Below, one piece after another: positions 45,967 to 55,775 of a stretch of 64,000 bases of DNA; the first letter of the stretch is position 1, and each line of letters starts with the position of its first letter. A program made the position numbers and the translations under genes. The notes below the pieces were generated by a model. The model searched no databases. It was not told the DNA's origin and saw nothing but the letters and a program-made list of their open reading frames with translations. Source of the DNA: Clitoria ternatea (Eukaryota > Streptophyta > Magnoliopsida > Fabales > Fabaceae); assembly GCA_037962975.1 (NCBI GenBank), contig CM075676.1:45928001-45992000 (forward strand). Reading direction: 5' to 3'.

Positions 45967-47904
45967 CATAACGGGTAGACATCCTTACGCGACTAGGCTT
46001 AATACAAGACTCATGGCTGAAATAGAACAAGAAAATGAGAGCTTGAGAGCTAAAATCAATCAGTTGAAAGAGCAAATGGCTGAAATAGCCAAGCTTCTTG
46101 AAAGAAGAATCACAGAGGGGGATTCTTCAGCAGGTGTTGAAAACGCCAGACAACGACCATCCACTCCCCAACACACTCAGGGTCCTGCTAGAAGGCCAAG
46201 CTTAAACCCTGTAGCGCCTCCCCTAACTATTCACGTTAGGAAATCAAGCCCTGCTGACACCCAGCAACCTATCTACATAGATGAGGAAGGAAATGCCATA
46301 CCCTTTCCGCAATATGGATTACCACCTGGTTACTTCCCACCACTTCAAGAAGAGCCTGATTATCAGGAAACAATCCTTCATACGGCTCAACCAAATGTCC
46401 CACCCGTTCGAGATCCTCAAACGATTCCAATTCATACACAAGCCACGCAACCATAAGCTGTTCAAGCAACAACCAGACCCTACATCTCAATGCCTAATGC
46501 AAACCCAGTGTATGTCGACCAGCCAATTAGGGGTACTAGTCATTATATCGCTGTAGGTCCAAATGCTGCTGCTGCTACCCAGGAGGGAAGATTAGATTTC
46601 CTGGAAAGACAGTTAAGAGTGATGGAAGGAACGAACAGGTTTGGAATGGGTAGTGCTGCACAACTCTGTCTGATTCCCGATGTTGTTATCCCCCCCAAAT
46701 TCAAAATGCCTGAATTTGACAAATATCGGGGACTAACCTGTCCAAAGAACCATCTTACCATGTACTACCGGAAGATGGCTTCTCATGCTTCCAATGACCC
46801 TCTGCTTATTCATTGTTTCCAGGATAGTCTGGCTGGAGCACCTCTAACTTGGTACAATTATCTTGAACGATCTCATATACGCTGTTGGGAAGATCTGGCA
46901 GATACTTTCATGCAACAGTACAAGTATAATCTGGATATGGCACCAGATAGAGTATAGTTGTAAAACATGACTAAAAAGGATAGCGAGACGTTTAAAGAGT
47001 ACGCCCAACGATGGCGTGAGGTAGCAGCGTAGGTTGACCTACCTCTATCAGAGAAGGAGGTAATTTCCACATTTATTGATACACTCCAGTCACCTTTCTA
47101 TGATAAGATGATTGGAAGCATTTCCTCCCATTTCTCTGACATCATCACTATCAAAGAAAGAATAGAGAATGGCCTGAGGACTGGGAAGATTACTCGAGGC
47201 TCACCTGGGGTTGGTGCAGCAAGAAAACCTTCACTTGGAGAAGGTAAGAGAAGAGAGGGAGAGACTAACCTAGTCTCTCATAACCAAAGAAGGAACCAGC
47301 CCAGACTACCTAACCCTGTCACCTTTCCGTCAACTTATCATAATGCGCCACACCCATATGTGGCTGCAATCCTAAATTCGAACCCACCATATTTCCGACC
47401 ACCTGTTATGCGACCACCTGCACCACCGCAAGCACCATATCAACCACCACAAACGAACCCGCCGAATCCAAACCTGAGAAGGCAAAATAATGACCGCACT
47501 CAAGTGCAATTTGATCTGATTCCCATGACCTACACTGAGCTTCTCCCCCATCTTATTGAAAACACACAGTAGCACCTTGCCCTCTAAAACCACTTCAGCT
47601 ACCTTATCCCAGAGGGTATGACCCAAATGCACAGTGCGATTACCACGCCGGTGCACCGGGGCATTCCACCGAGAATTGCTTGGCACTGAAGTTTATGGTA
47701 AGAGATTTAATTAGAGCTGATTGGATAAGCTTCAAAGAAGGAAGCCCAAATGTGACCACCAATCCTCTGCCTAACCACGAGAGACCAGGTGTTAACGCTG
47801 TGGAAAGAGATGAGGAATGTATTTCCAAGGTTGAGGACGTCCAAATGCCATTGGAAACGATTCACTCCCTTATGCTTAAGATGGGATTAATAGAAGAATC
47901 ATAG
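45967..47904 (+). pseudogene. Ogre B gag
   Basis: In frame ITGRHPYATRLNTRL leads to Met at 46013 and the coiled coil. It then follows the Ogre A order: Pro-rich part, FKMPEFDKYRGLTCPKNH, LTWYNYLERS, FMQQYKYNLDMAPDRV, TAG at 46955-46957 and TAG at 47030-47032 (both shared with Ogre A), a basic segment, a Pro-rich segment and the knuckle CDYHAGAPGHSTENC at 47635-47676, which keeps its last Cys. A frameshift lies between 47570 and 47640. Confidence 0.9.
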
Positions 47905-49105
47905 GATGAAAAGTGTAATGACCTCCGGTCCGCAAAGTGAAAGGACTTCCAAAAAACCCTTCAGGGACTTATGGACAGTCATGTCATATAAGTTTGCCAG
48001 CATCGTGAAGGTAGAATAAATATGATACAAGAGCAAAGCTGAGTTTGGGCCCCAAAGCCTCTAGTCATATTTTACAACAAAAATGCACCAGTGGCTCCGA
48101 ATCCTGCTAAAACTGTCATCATAGTGAACGCGCCAACCTCGTTCCCTTATAAGGATTCACGAGCTGTGCCGTGGAGGTATGGCACTGATGTGGTTGTTAC
48201 TAGTTCTGAGGCAGTTGAGCCTACGCCATCATCCCCTGTCATAAATATTGCTGGAATTGGGGGTGTCACCCGGAGTGGAAGAGTATATGCTCCCCCAAAA
48301 CCAAAACTTGACAAAGTTACAGGGGATGTTAGACCTGGGAATGGAGAATCCTCTGGTGAAGCAAAGAAGGCTGTAACTGAATAGGAAGCCCAAGAATTTC
48401 TAAGATTCGTTCATCATAGTGATTACCAGGTGTTGGACCAACTGAACCACACCCCGGCCAAGATTTCTCTGTTGTCCTTGCTAATGAGTTCCAAACCATA
48501 TCGGAACACACTGATAAAGGTTTTGAGTGAGGCACATGTGAAGCATGATTTGCCCGTAGATAAGTTCGAGGGCATAGTGGGAGACATAGTGGCCAACAAT
48601 TATCTTACCTTTACGGATAATGAGACACCAGTAAAAGGAAGAGGGCACAACAAAGCCCTTCATATCTCCGTAAAATGCCAAGATCATATCATGGCAAAGG
48701 TGCTTGTTGACAATGGGTCGTCCTTAAATGTGATGCCAAAATCTACATTGGCAAAGTTTCCTTTTATTGGGACCCAATATGAGACCCAGTTCTATAGTAG
48801 TCTGGGCTTTTGACGGAACTCGTCGGGAGGTTATGGGGGAAATTAAATTGCCTATACAAGTTGGGCCATGCACCTTTCAAATCCTTTTTCAAGTCATGGA
48901 TATTACGCCTGCATACAATTGTTTGCTGGGACGGCTGTGGATCTATTCGGCTGGGGTAGTCCCTTCTACTCTACACCAGAAGTTGAAATTCATCATTGAC
49001 AACAAGTTGGTGATTGTCTCTGGAGAAGAGGACTTGTTGGTCAACAAACCTGCCAATACCCCGTACATTGAAGCAACCGAGGAAGCCCTCGAAACCTCAT
49101 TTTAG
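47905..49105 (+). pseudogene. Ogre B protease
   Basis: Linker with TRSGRVYAPPKPKL, then QDHIMAKVLVDNGSSLNVMP with the catalytic D-N-G at 48709-48717. A frameshift near 48770 moves the frame; it continues with VVWAFDGTRREVMGEIKLPI and AYNCLLGRLWIYSAGVVPS. Several stops and at least one indel. Homologous to 32564-33700. Confidence 0.87.
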
Positions 49106-49626
49106 GCTTTAGAGGTGGCCAATGCAACAAGCGTTATGAAGACATCCTTCCCAAACGTGCCTCTAATGGTTGCAAAAATAATGTTGAGAGAAGGATACAA
49201 GCTGGGGAGAGGGTTAGGACGAGAATTGGAAGGAAGAACCCAATCTATATGCCTCCCATAAAACAAGGATAGATACGGTCTGGGGTACAAGCCTACAGCA
49301 GCTGATAGAAAAAGGGTAGGAGAAGAAAGAAGGGAGAGAAGGATTGCTCGCCTTACCAGTCAAGAATTTAACACTGCTAGAATCCCTATCTGTGACCTCT
49401 ACCAAAGCTTCAGGAGTGTCGGGGTTATATATCTGGGTCAGGTGGCCATGGTTAGAGACGGACCCAGCTATGATGTGGAATTAGTGCATGCTTGCTCACC
49501 CGGTCAAGAACTAGACAACTAGGAAATCGTGGAATTCCCCACAACTATCAATCCTTAGTCAAAGTAATTGTCGTTTTCAAAACTTGTCGATCCCTTTGCT
49601 ATGCCTAAGGCTTTGGGATCTATTTT
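49106..49626 (+). pseudogene. Ogre B G-patch segment
   Basis: EGYKLGRGLGRELEGRTQSI at about 49190-49250, then after a TAA NKDRYGLGYKPTAADRKR. The Gly spacing fits a G-patch. It runs to the intron donor at 49627. Confidence 0.7.
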
Positions 49627-49775
49627 GTAATAAGGGCAAAAAACTTGCTTGTTGGTTAAATTAAATGAACGCAGTCCAATTTCATACCTCATCTTTGTTT
49701 AATCTCTTTCTTTTAAACCTTCTACTTGTTTGTCTTTCTTTGTTTTCATTCATTATAATATAACACCAAATGTAG
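49627..49775 (+). other. Intron between protease and reverse transcriptase of Ogre B
   Basis: Donor ATTTT|GTAATAAGG; acceptor CCAAATGTAG|ATCTGAAAG. Length 149 bp. Removing it joins the frames in phase, as in Ogre A. The pyrimidine-rich tract lies at 49690-49740. Confidence 0.8.
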
Positions 49776-51283
49776 ATCTGAAAGCGATTCTTCTGAGAAC
49801 AATGAGAACTCGGTTCTGTTTTATGACTCTGATAATCTGAATGATTATGCCTATGAGGAGAGTGAGGAAGACTTTGAATCTTCGCCCAAATTGACAAGAT
49901 TGATGGAACAGGAAGATAAGGAAATTCAGCCTCATCAGGAAAAGATTGAGACCATTAATCTGGGAGATGAAGGGGAAAATAAAGAAGTCAAGATAGGCAC
50001 CCTCTTGAGAAAACAACGGCAGAGTGAATTGATTGAACTGCTCTGGGAATTTTGAGACATTTTTGCATGGTCAAGATATGCCGGGTCTGGATAATAACAT
50101 TGTGGAACACAGGTTGCCTTTAAAGCCGGAATGTCCGCCAATCAAGCAAAAGCTACGACGAATGAAACCAGAAATGCTTCTTAAGATCAAAGAAGAAGTC
50201 AAGAAGCAATTTGATGCTAGTTTCTTAGCCGTAGCTAAGTATCCGCAATATGTAGCCAACATAGTTCCCGTTCCAAAGAAAGATGGGAAAGTGAGGATGT
50301 GTGTGGATTACCGAGACTTGAATCAGGCTAGCCCTAAGGATGATTTTCCTTTACCTCAAATTGACGTACTGGTTGATAACATAGCTCGGTATTCCATCTT
50401 CTCATTTATGGATGGATTTTCAGGGTATAATCAGATCAAGATGGCACTGGAAGATATGGAAAAGACCATGTTCATCACTCTATGGGGCACCTTTTGCTAC
50501 AAAGTAATGTCCTTCGGATTGAAGAACGCGGGAGCCACCTATCAAAGGGCAATGGTGACTCTCTTCCATGATATGATGCACAAGGAAATAGAAGTCTATA
50601 TCGATGACATAATTGCCAAATCCAAATCTGAAAGGGAGCATATTGCTGATTTGAGAAAACTCTTTGAAAGGTTAAGGAAATTCAAGCTCAGATTGAATCC
50701 CGCCAAGTGCACTTTTGGCGCAAGATCCGGTAAATTGTTAGGATTCATCGTAAACGAGAAAAGGATAGAGGTTGATCCTGACAAGGTCAAAGTAATTCTG
50801 GAAATGCCTCCGCCTCGCACTGAAAAAGAAGTCTGAGGGTTCCTAGGAAGATTGAACTACATCGCCCGATTTATTTCCCAAATGATGGCAACTTGTGAGC
50901 CAATTTTCAAATTACTTCGTAAGAACCAGCCTGGGCAGTGGAATGAGGATTGCCAAACTGCATTTGAAAAGATAAAGTAGTACTTGTTAAAGCCGCCAGT
51001 CTTGGCACCACCCGTTCATGGGAGACCGCTAATCCTATATTTGACCGTGCTGAACGAATCCATGGGATGCGTGTTAGGTTAACATGATGAGACTGGGAGG
51101 AAGGAATGTGTCATCTACTATTTGAGCAAGATATTTACTGAATGTGAGATGAGATACTTTTCTCTTGAAAGAACATGTTGTGCATTGGCCTGGGCTGCCC
51201 GGTGCTTACGGCAATACATGCTTAATCATACCACCTGGCTGGTGTCTAAGATGGATCCCATCAAGTATATCTTTAAAAAACCT
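49776..51283 (+). pseudogene. Ogre B reverse transcriptase and first RNase H
   Basis: An acidic segment after the intron leads to a four-base deletion near 50075 relative to Ogre A (frameshift). RT then runs open from about 50080: MCVDYRDLNQASPKDDFPLPQID, SFMDGFSGYNQ, FGLKNAGATYQRAM and the catalytic YIDD at 50597-50608, intact here. A stop at about 50834 (EV*GFLGRL) and two more near 50979 and 51079 precede RNase H (SMGCVLG, TECEMRYFSLERTCCALAW). More complete than Ogre A around the active site. Confidence 0.92.
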
Positions 51284-52042
51284 ACTTTGACTGGGAGGAT
51301 TACCCGTTGGCAAGTGTTACTGACAGAATACGACATAACATATGTCACCCAAAAGGCAATTAAAGGGAGTGCGCTAGCAGATTACTTGGCACACCAACCC
51401 ATTGAGGCTTACCAACCAATGCGGCATGATTTCCCAAATGAGGATATCTTGGCCCTTTCCAAAGAAGAAGATGGTCTGGAAACCAGATGGATCATGAGAT
51501 TCGATGGGGCGTCCAATACACTAGGACATGGAATTGGGGTTATCCTGATCTCGCCTAATAAGGAATTCATCCCTATTTGCGCTCGGTTGTGCTTTGACTG
51601 CACTAACAATGTTGCGGAATATGAAGCATGTTCTCTAGGTATTCAAGCAGCTTTGAACATGGGAATAAAAGTCCTGGAAGTTTATGGAGATTCTGCTTTG
51701 GTTATCCATCAACTAAAAGATGAGTGGGAAACTAGAGACAGTAAACTAGTTCCCTATCATACTCATATCAAGGAGATAATCAAAAGATTCGATGAAGTTA
51801 CTTTCCATCATGTTCCACGAGAGGACAACCAAATGGCTGATGCTTTAGCCACCCTAACCGCTATGTTCAAAGTCAGCAATGAATACGAAGTACCTCTCAT
51901 TGAGGTAAAGAAGTAGCAAGAACCTGCCCATTGCCAGGTCATAGAAGAAGAACCGGATGGCAAGCCTTGGTATCATGACATCAAAAGATACCTCCAGTGC
52001 CAAGAGTACCCTGAAGGCATCACGGATAATGACAAACGAACT
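51284..52042 (+). pseudogene. Ogre B second, archaeal-type RNase H (aRH)
   Basis: LTEYDITYVTQKAIKGSALADYL, MRFDGASNTLGHGIGVILIS (Asp), NNVAEYEACSLGIQA (Glu), YGDSALVIHQLKDEWETRD (Asp) and HHVPREDNQMADALATL with the last Asp intact, unlike Ogre A. A TAG at 51914-51916 ends the open stretch before the tether to integrase. Confidence 0.9.
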
Positions 52043-53206
52043 TTGAGAAGGCTAGCTATGGGATACCTATTGAGTGGTAACATGCTATACAAGAGGAATT
52101 ATGATTCCGTTCTCCTCTGGTGTGTTGATACCGTTGAGGCAAACCAAATCATGAAAGATATCCATGAAGGATCTTTCGAAACTCACACAAATGGGCATGC
52201 TATGTCAAGAAAAATCCTGAGAGCTGGATATTTTTGGATGACTATGGAAGCAGATTGTTTTGCTTACGTATGGAAGTGTCATAAATGTCAGATTTATGCT
52301 GATCGCATTTATGCACCGCCTTCATCCTTAAATGTGTTGTCAGCACCATGGCCCTTTTCAGTGTGGGGTATGGATGTAATTGGTCCCATTGAGCCAAAAG
52401 CCTTAAACGGTCATCGGTTCATTCTGGTTGCCATCGATTACTTCACCAAGTGGGTGGAAGCAGCTTCATACACCAATGTGACAAAAAATATTATGGTCAA
52501 ATTTGTCAAGCGTGAGCTGATATGTCGGTATGGCTTACCAAACTAAATCATCACTAATAATGGAACAAATTTGAATAACAAAATGATGAAGGAGAGCTTT
52601 AAAATCTCCCATCATAACTCCTCTCCATATCGTCCAAAAATGAATGGAGCAGTCGAGGCAGCTAATAAAAATATCAAGAAGATAGTGCAAAAGATGGTGG
52701 TAACCTACAAAGACTGGCATGAAATGCTCCCTTTCACGCTGCACGGATACCGAACCTCGGTGCGAACTTCAACTGGGGCAACCCCATTTTCTCTGGTCTA
52801 TGGAATGGAAGTTGTACTACCATTTAAAGTGGAAATTCCATCCCTTAGGGTGATCATGGAAGCCAAACTGGAAGAAGCTGAATGGGTCCAGGCCAAATAT
52901 GATCAATTGAATCTGATTAACGAGAAAAGGTTAACCGCTCTTTGCCAAGGTCAATTGTATCAAAGACGCATAAAGTAGGCATACGAAAAGAAAGTGCGCC
53001 CCTGACAGTTCCAAGAAGGGGATTTAGTCCTCAAGAAGATTTTGCCAATTCAAAAAGATGTCCGAGGGAAATGGACACCTAATTATGAAGGACCATATGT
53101 TATAAAGAAGGCTTTTTCCGGAGGAGCTCTCATACTTACCAACATGGATGGAGACGACCTGCCAATGCCTGTCAATGCTGATGCAATGAAGAAATAGTTT
53201 GCATAA
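52043..53206 (+). pseudogene. Ogre B integrase, active site damaged
   Basis: HEGSFETHTNGHAMSRKI and CHKCQIY form the intact HH-CC finger. WGMDVIGPIEP holds the first Asp and NGAVEAANKN the Glu. Between them a TAA at 52544-52546 replaces Gln, and the second catalytic Asp is Asn (AAT, 52556-52558). A three-residue deletion follows (KMMKESFK). C-terminal stretch to 53206 with TAGs at about 52975 and 53195. Non-functional for two reasons. Confidence 0.92.
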
Positions 53207-54090
53207 TAAAAAAGAGAAGAAGAAAAAGCTCGCTAGGTTGAAAACCTGAAAAGGCGGCCTAGGCAAAAGTTAGAGCAACAAGATGAGCCGAAAACCTGAA
53301 AGGGCGATTCAAACTGAATCATAAACTCGACTCTCCAACATAAACCCTTCAAGCCCAAGACAAAGGAAGTCAAAACGAGTATTAGGGTCATTGTCAAATT
53401 ACTCCCTCAGAAGCAAAATCAGAGGATGAACACGAAGTCGTGATAAAAGGTCAAATTTCTCATTACTCGTAGAAGATCACAAGAGGATATATCGGCCTTT
53501 CCCTTTCTATATCTTATCATATTTCTATGTTTTATTTTCATCATCACTGTATATACCTGATGTTTGTAAATAAAATTCTCCTTTCTTCTTAAATGTTCAT
53601 GACCAAATTTTATGAATAAAAGAGTTTTTGCCCAAAAGAAATTTTTAAAATTTGAAAACGACAGAGTGTAAAGTTATGGGGAACAAAATGCATCCTAGTG
53701 ATAAACTTCACTTGGTATAAGCATAACCATTTTCACTAAATATGCTCGCCAAAGTCAGAAGATGTTTCTATTTCATCCATGAGTTACCTTAAAAAGCTAG
53801 TCGCCAGGGAAGATTTACCTGTAAGTCTTTTTATACTAACTCACTTTCTTGTTAAAGGAGATGACCAGAATCCATCATCCAAAAGCAGGTATTCACCAAA
53901 GCTTTTCCCCAGCAAGACCCACCATTCGTACCTAAGTGGAACGCGGACCAAGGGTTCCCCCTGAGGAAAACCGTAAAATGGACTCAGCTCCCTCAACCAG
54001 GATATTTCTTTGATCATGCTTAAAAAAAACTTATCCTTCCTAGTGAGTTCACCATTACCAAACTAGTACCCATCATACTCCTCTCACTAA
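53207..54090 (+). other. Unique part of the Ogre B 3' UTR
   Basis: Non-coding; homologous in reverse to 27546-28448. The short frames at 53024-53266 (-) and 53779-53964 (+) are not conserved in Ogre A. Confidence 0.75.
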
Positions 54091-54680
54091 AAATCTCAAA
54101 CTGGGGCATCTCCCCAGATCTCGCTCCTAAACTGGGGCATCTCCCCAGATATCTCTTCCAAACTGGGGCATCTCCCCAGATCTCTCTCCCAAATTAGGAT
54201 ATCTCCCCAAATCTCTCTCCCAAATTGGGGCATCTCCCTAGATATCTCTTCCAAACTGCGGCATCTCCCCATATCTCTCTCCCAAATTGGGGTATCTCCC
54301 CAGATATCTCTTCCAAACTGGGATATCTCCCCAAATCTCTCTCCCAAGCTGGGGCATCTCCCTAGATCACTCTTCCAGTCAAGGGTATCACCCCAAAGCT
54401 CTAGACCCTGGTTAATTTGGACGGGACGTCCTGTTAACCCCCAGATCACTCTTTCAGTAAAAGGACAATCCCCTAGAAATTCCTTCAACCTTTCAAAACT
54501 AGGGCATCACCTTAGATTTTTCTCTGTCAAAGGGCAGTACCCCTACCTTCTTTAGTATTTCCAGAAGCTGGGGCATTACCCTAGGCCTCCTTCTTTCAAA
54601 CAAGGGGCAATACCCTAAGATTCTTCCAAACCTTCTCAAACTGGGGCATCACCCCAAATTATTCTTTTTCAGTCAAGGGC
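54091..54680 (+). repeat. ~31-bp hairpin array in the Ogre B 3' UTR
   Basis: About nine units with CTGGGGCATCTCCCCAG begin at 54101 and recur every 31 bp at first (54101, 54132, 54163). Each unit forms a six-pair stem. A GGACG hairpin motif follows at 54412-54437. Less regular units continue to 54680. Confidence 0.93.
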
Positions 54681-54730
54681 TTCAGTCATGACAAACCGGG
54701 GCATCACCTCGAGCTTTTAGGTATAGAGAG

Positions 54731-54816
54731 TTAATTCAGACGAGACGTCCTGTTAGCTCCCCCGATCTTTACGTTCCCTATCAACAGAGAGTTAATTCGG
54801 ACGAGACGTCCTGTTA
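54731..54816 (+). other. Two GGACG hairpin motifs in the Ogre B 3' UTR
   Basis: Copies at 54731-54755 and 54792-54816 share TTAATTC...GACGAGACGTCC...TGTTAG. The first has an A in place of the first stem G. Confidence 0.85.
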
Positions 54817-54879
54817 GCTCCCCTAATTTTTACCTTTTAGTAAACCGAGAGGCAATACCCTCACCCTTTACCTTCCTGT

Positions 54880-55200
54880 CGCCGATCAAATGGCACCCCT
54901 TTATCTTCCTGTCGCCGATCAAATGGCACCCTTTATCTTCCTGTTGCCGATCAAATGGCACCCCTTTATCTTCCTGTTGCTGATCAAATGACACCCTTTA
55001 TCTTCTTGTCGCTGATCAAATGGCACCCCTTTATCTTCCTGTCACCGATCAAATGGCACCCTTTTACCTTCCAGTCGCCGATCAAATGGCACCCCTTTAC
55101 GTTCCAGTCACCGATCAAATGGCACCCCTTTACCTTCCTGTCGCCGAATAAATGGAACCTTTATTTCCCAGTCACCGAACAAATGGCATCCCTTTACTTT
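54880..55200 (+). repeat. 33-bp tandem array in the Ogre B 3' UTR
   Basis: GCCGATCAAATGGCACCCCT recurs about nine times at 32-33 bp spacing from 54884. Ogre A has one copy only (reverse, at 26877-26906), so the array grew in Ogre B or shrank in Ogre A. Confidence 0.93.
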
Positions 55201-55204
55201 TCCT

Positions 55205-55430
55205 GTTAACCGAGAGGCAACACCCTCACCTTTTACTTTTCTAGTCAACCAAGAGGCAACACCCTCACCCTTTACTTTTCCTGTAAACTGAGAGGCAACA
55301 CCCTCACCTTTTTCTTTTCCTGTAAACCGAGAGGCAATACCCTCACCTTTTTCTTTTTCTGTCAACTGAGAGGCAACACCCTTACCTTTACTTTTGTTAT
55401 TCACTGAGAGGCAATACCCATGTCGTTTAC
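55205..55430 (+). repeat. ~38-bp tandem array in the Ogre B 3' UTR
   Basis: About six units with CCGAGAGGCAACACCCTCAC; reverse counterpart of the ten-unit array at 26468-26880. Bases 55431-55751 are non-coding, with an A/G-rich run at 55567-55610. Confidence 0.9.
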
Positions 55431-55751
55431 TTTCTAGTCATGGACTTAGAAAACCCCTGCCTAGATAATTTCCGAGCGCACCCCAACTCATTCATTTTTC
55501 TCCAAAGCTTCGGATGCCCATTTCTAGGTTGCTCAAGATGCTAGGGTAATCCTTTAGGTAAATTTCAAAAAAAAAGAGAGAGAAAGAAGAGCAAAAAAAA
55601 GAGAAAAAAAAGATTCAAGTGTCAATTCTTAAGTTTTCCCCCTCATCTATTACTCCTGGTTATTAGAGTCAGCATGACTTCTACAATGGTGTTCACGCCT
55701 TTACTCCCTTTCCATTTCAAAAGCAAGAAGAAACTTTATGCTTTTCCTCAT

Positions 55752-55775
55752 GGAAAAGAAGTAAAGAGGGGCATC
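55752..55775 (+). promoter_or_regulatory. Polypurine tract of Ogre B
   Basis: GGAAAAGAAGTAAAGAGGGG then CATC, directly before the LTR start at 55776; identical to the tract of Ogre A. Confidence 0.87.

Noticed and set aside
54096..55209. ORFs through the Ogre B 3' UTR arrays
   Set aside because: Array by-products; not matched in Ogre A.
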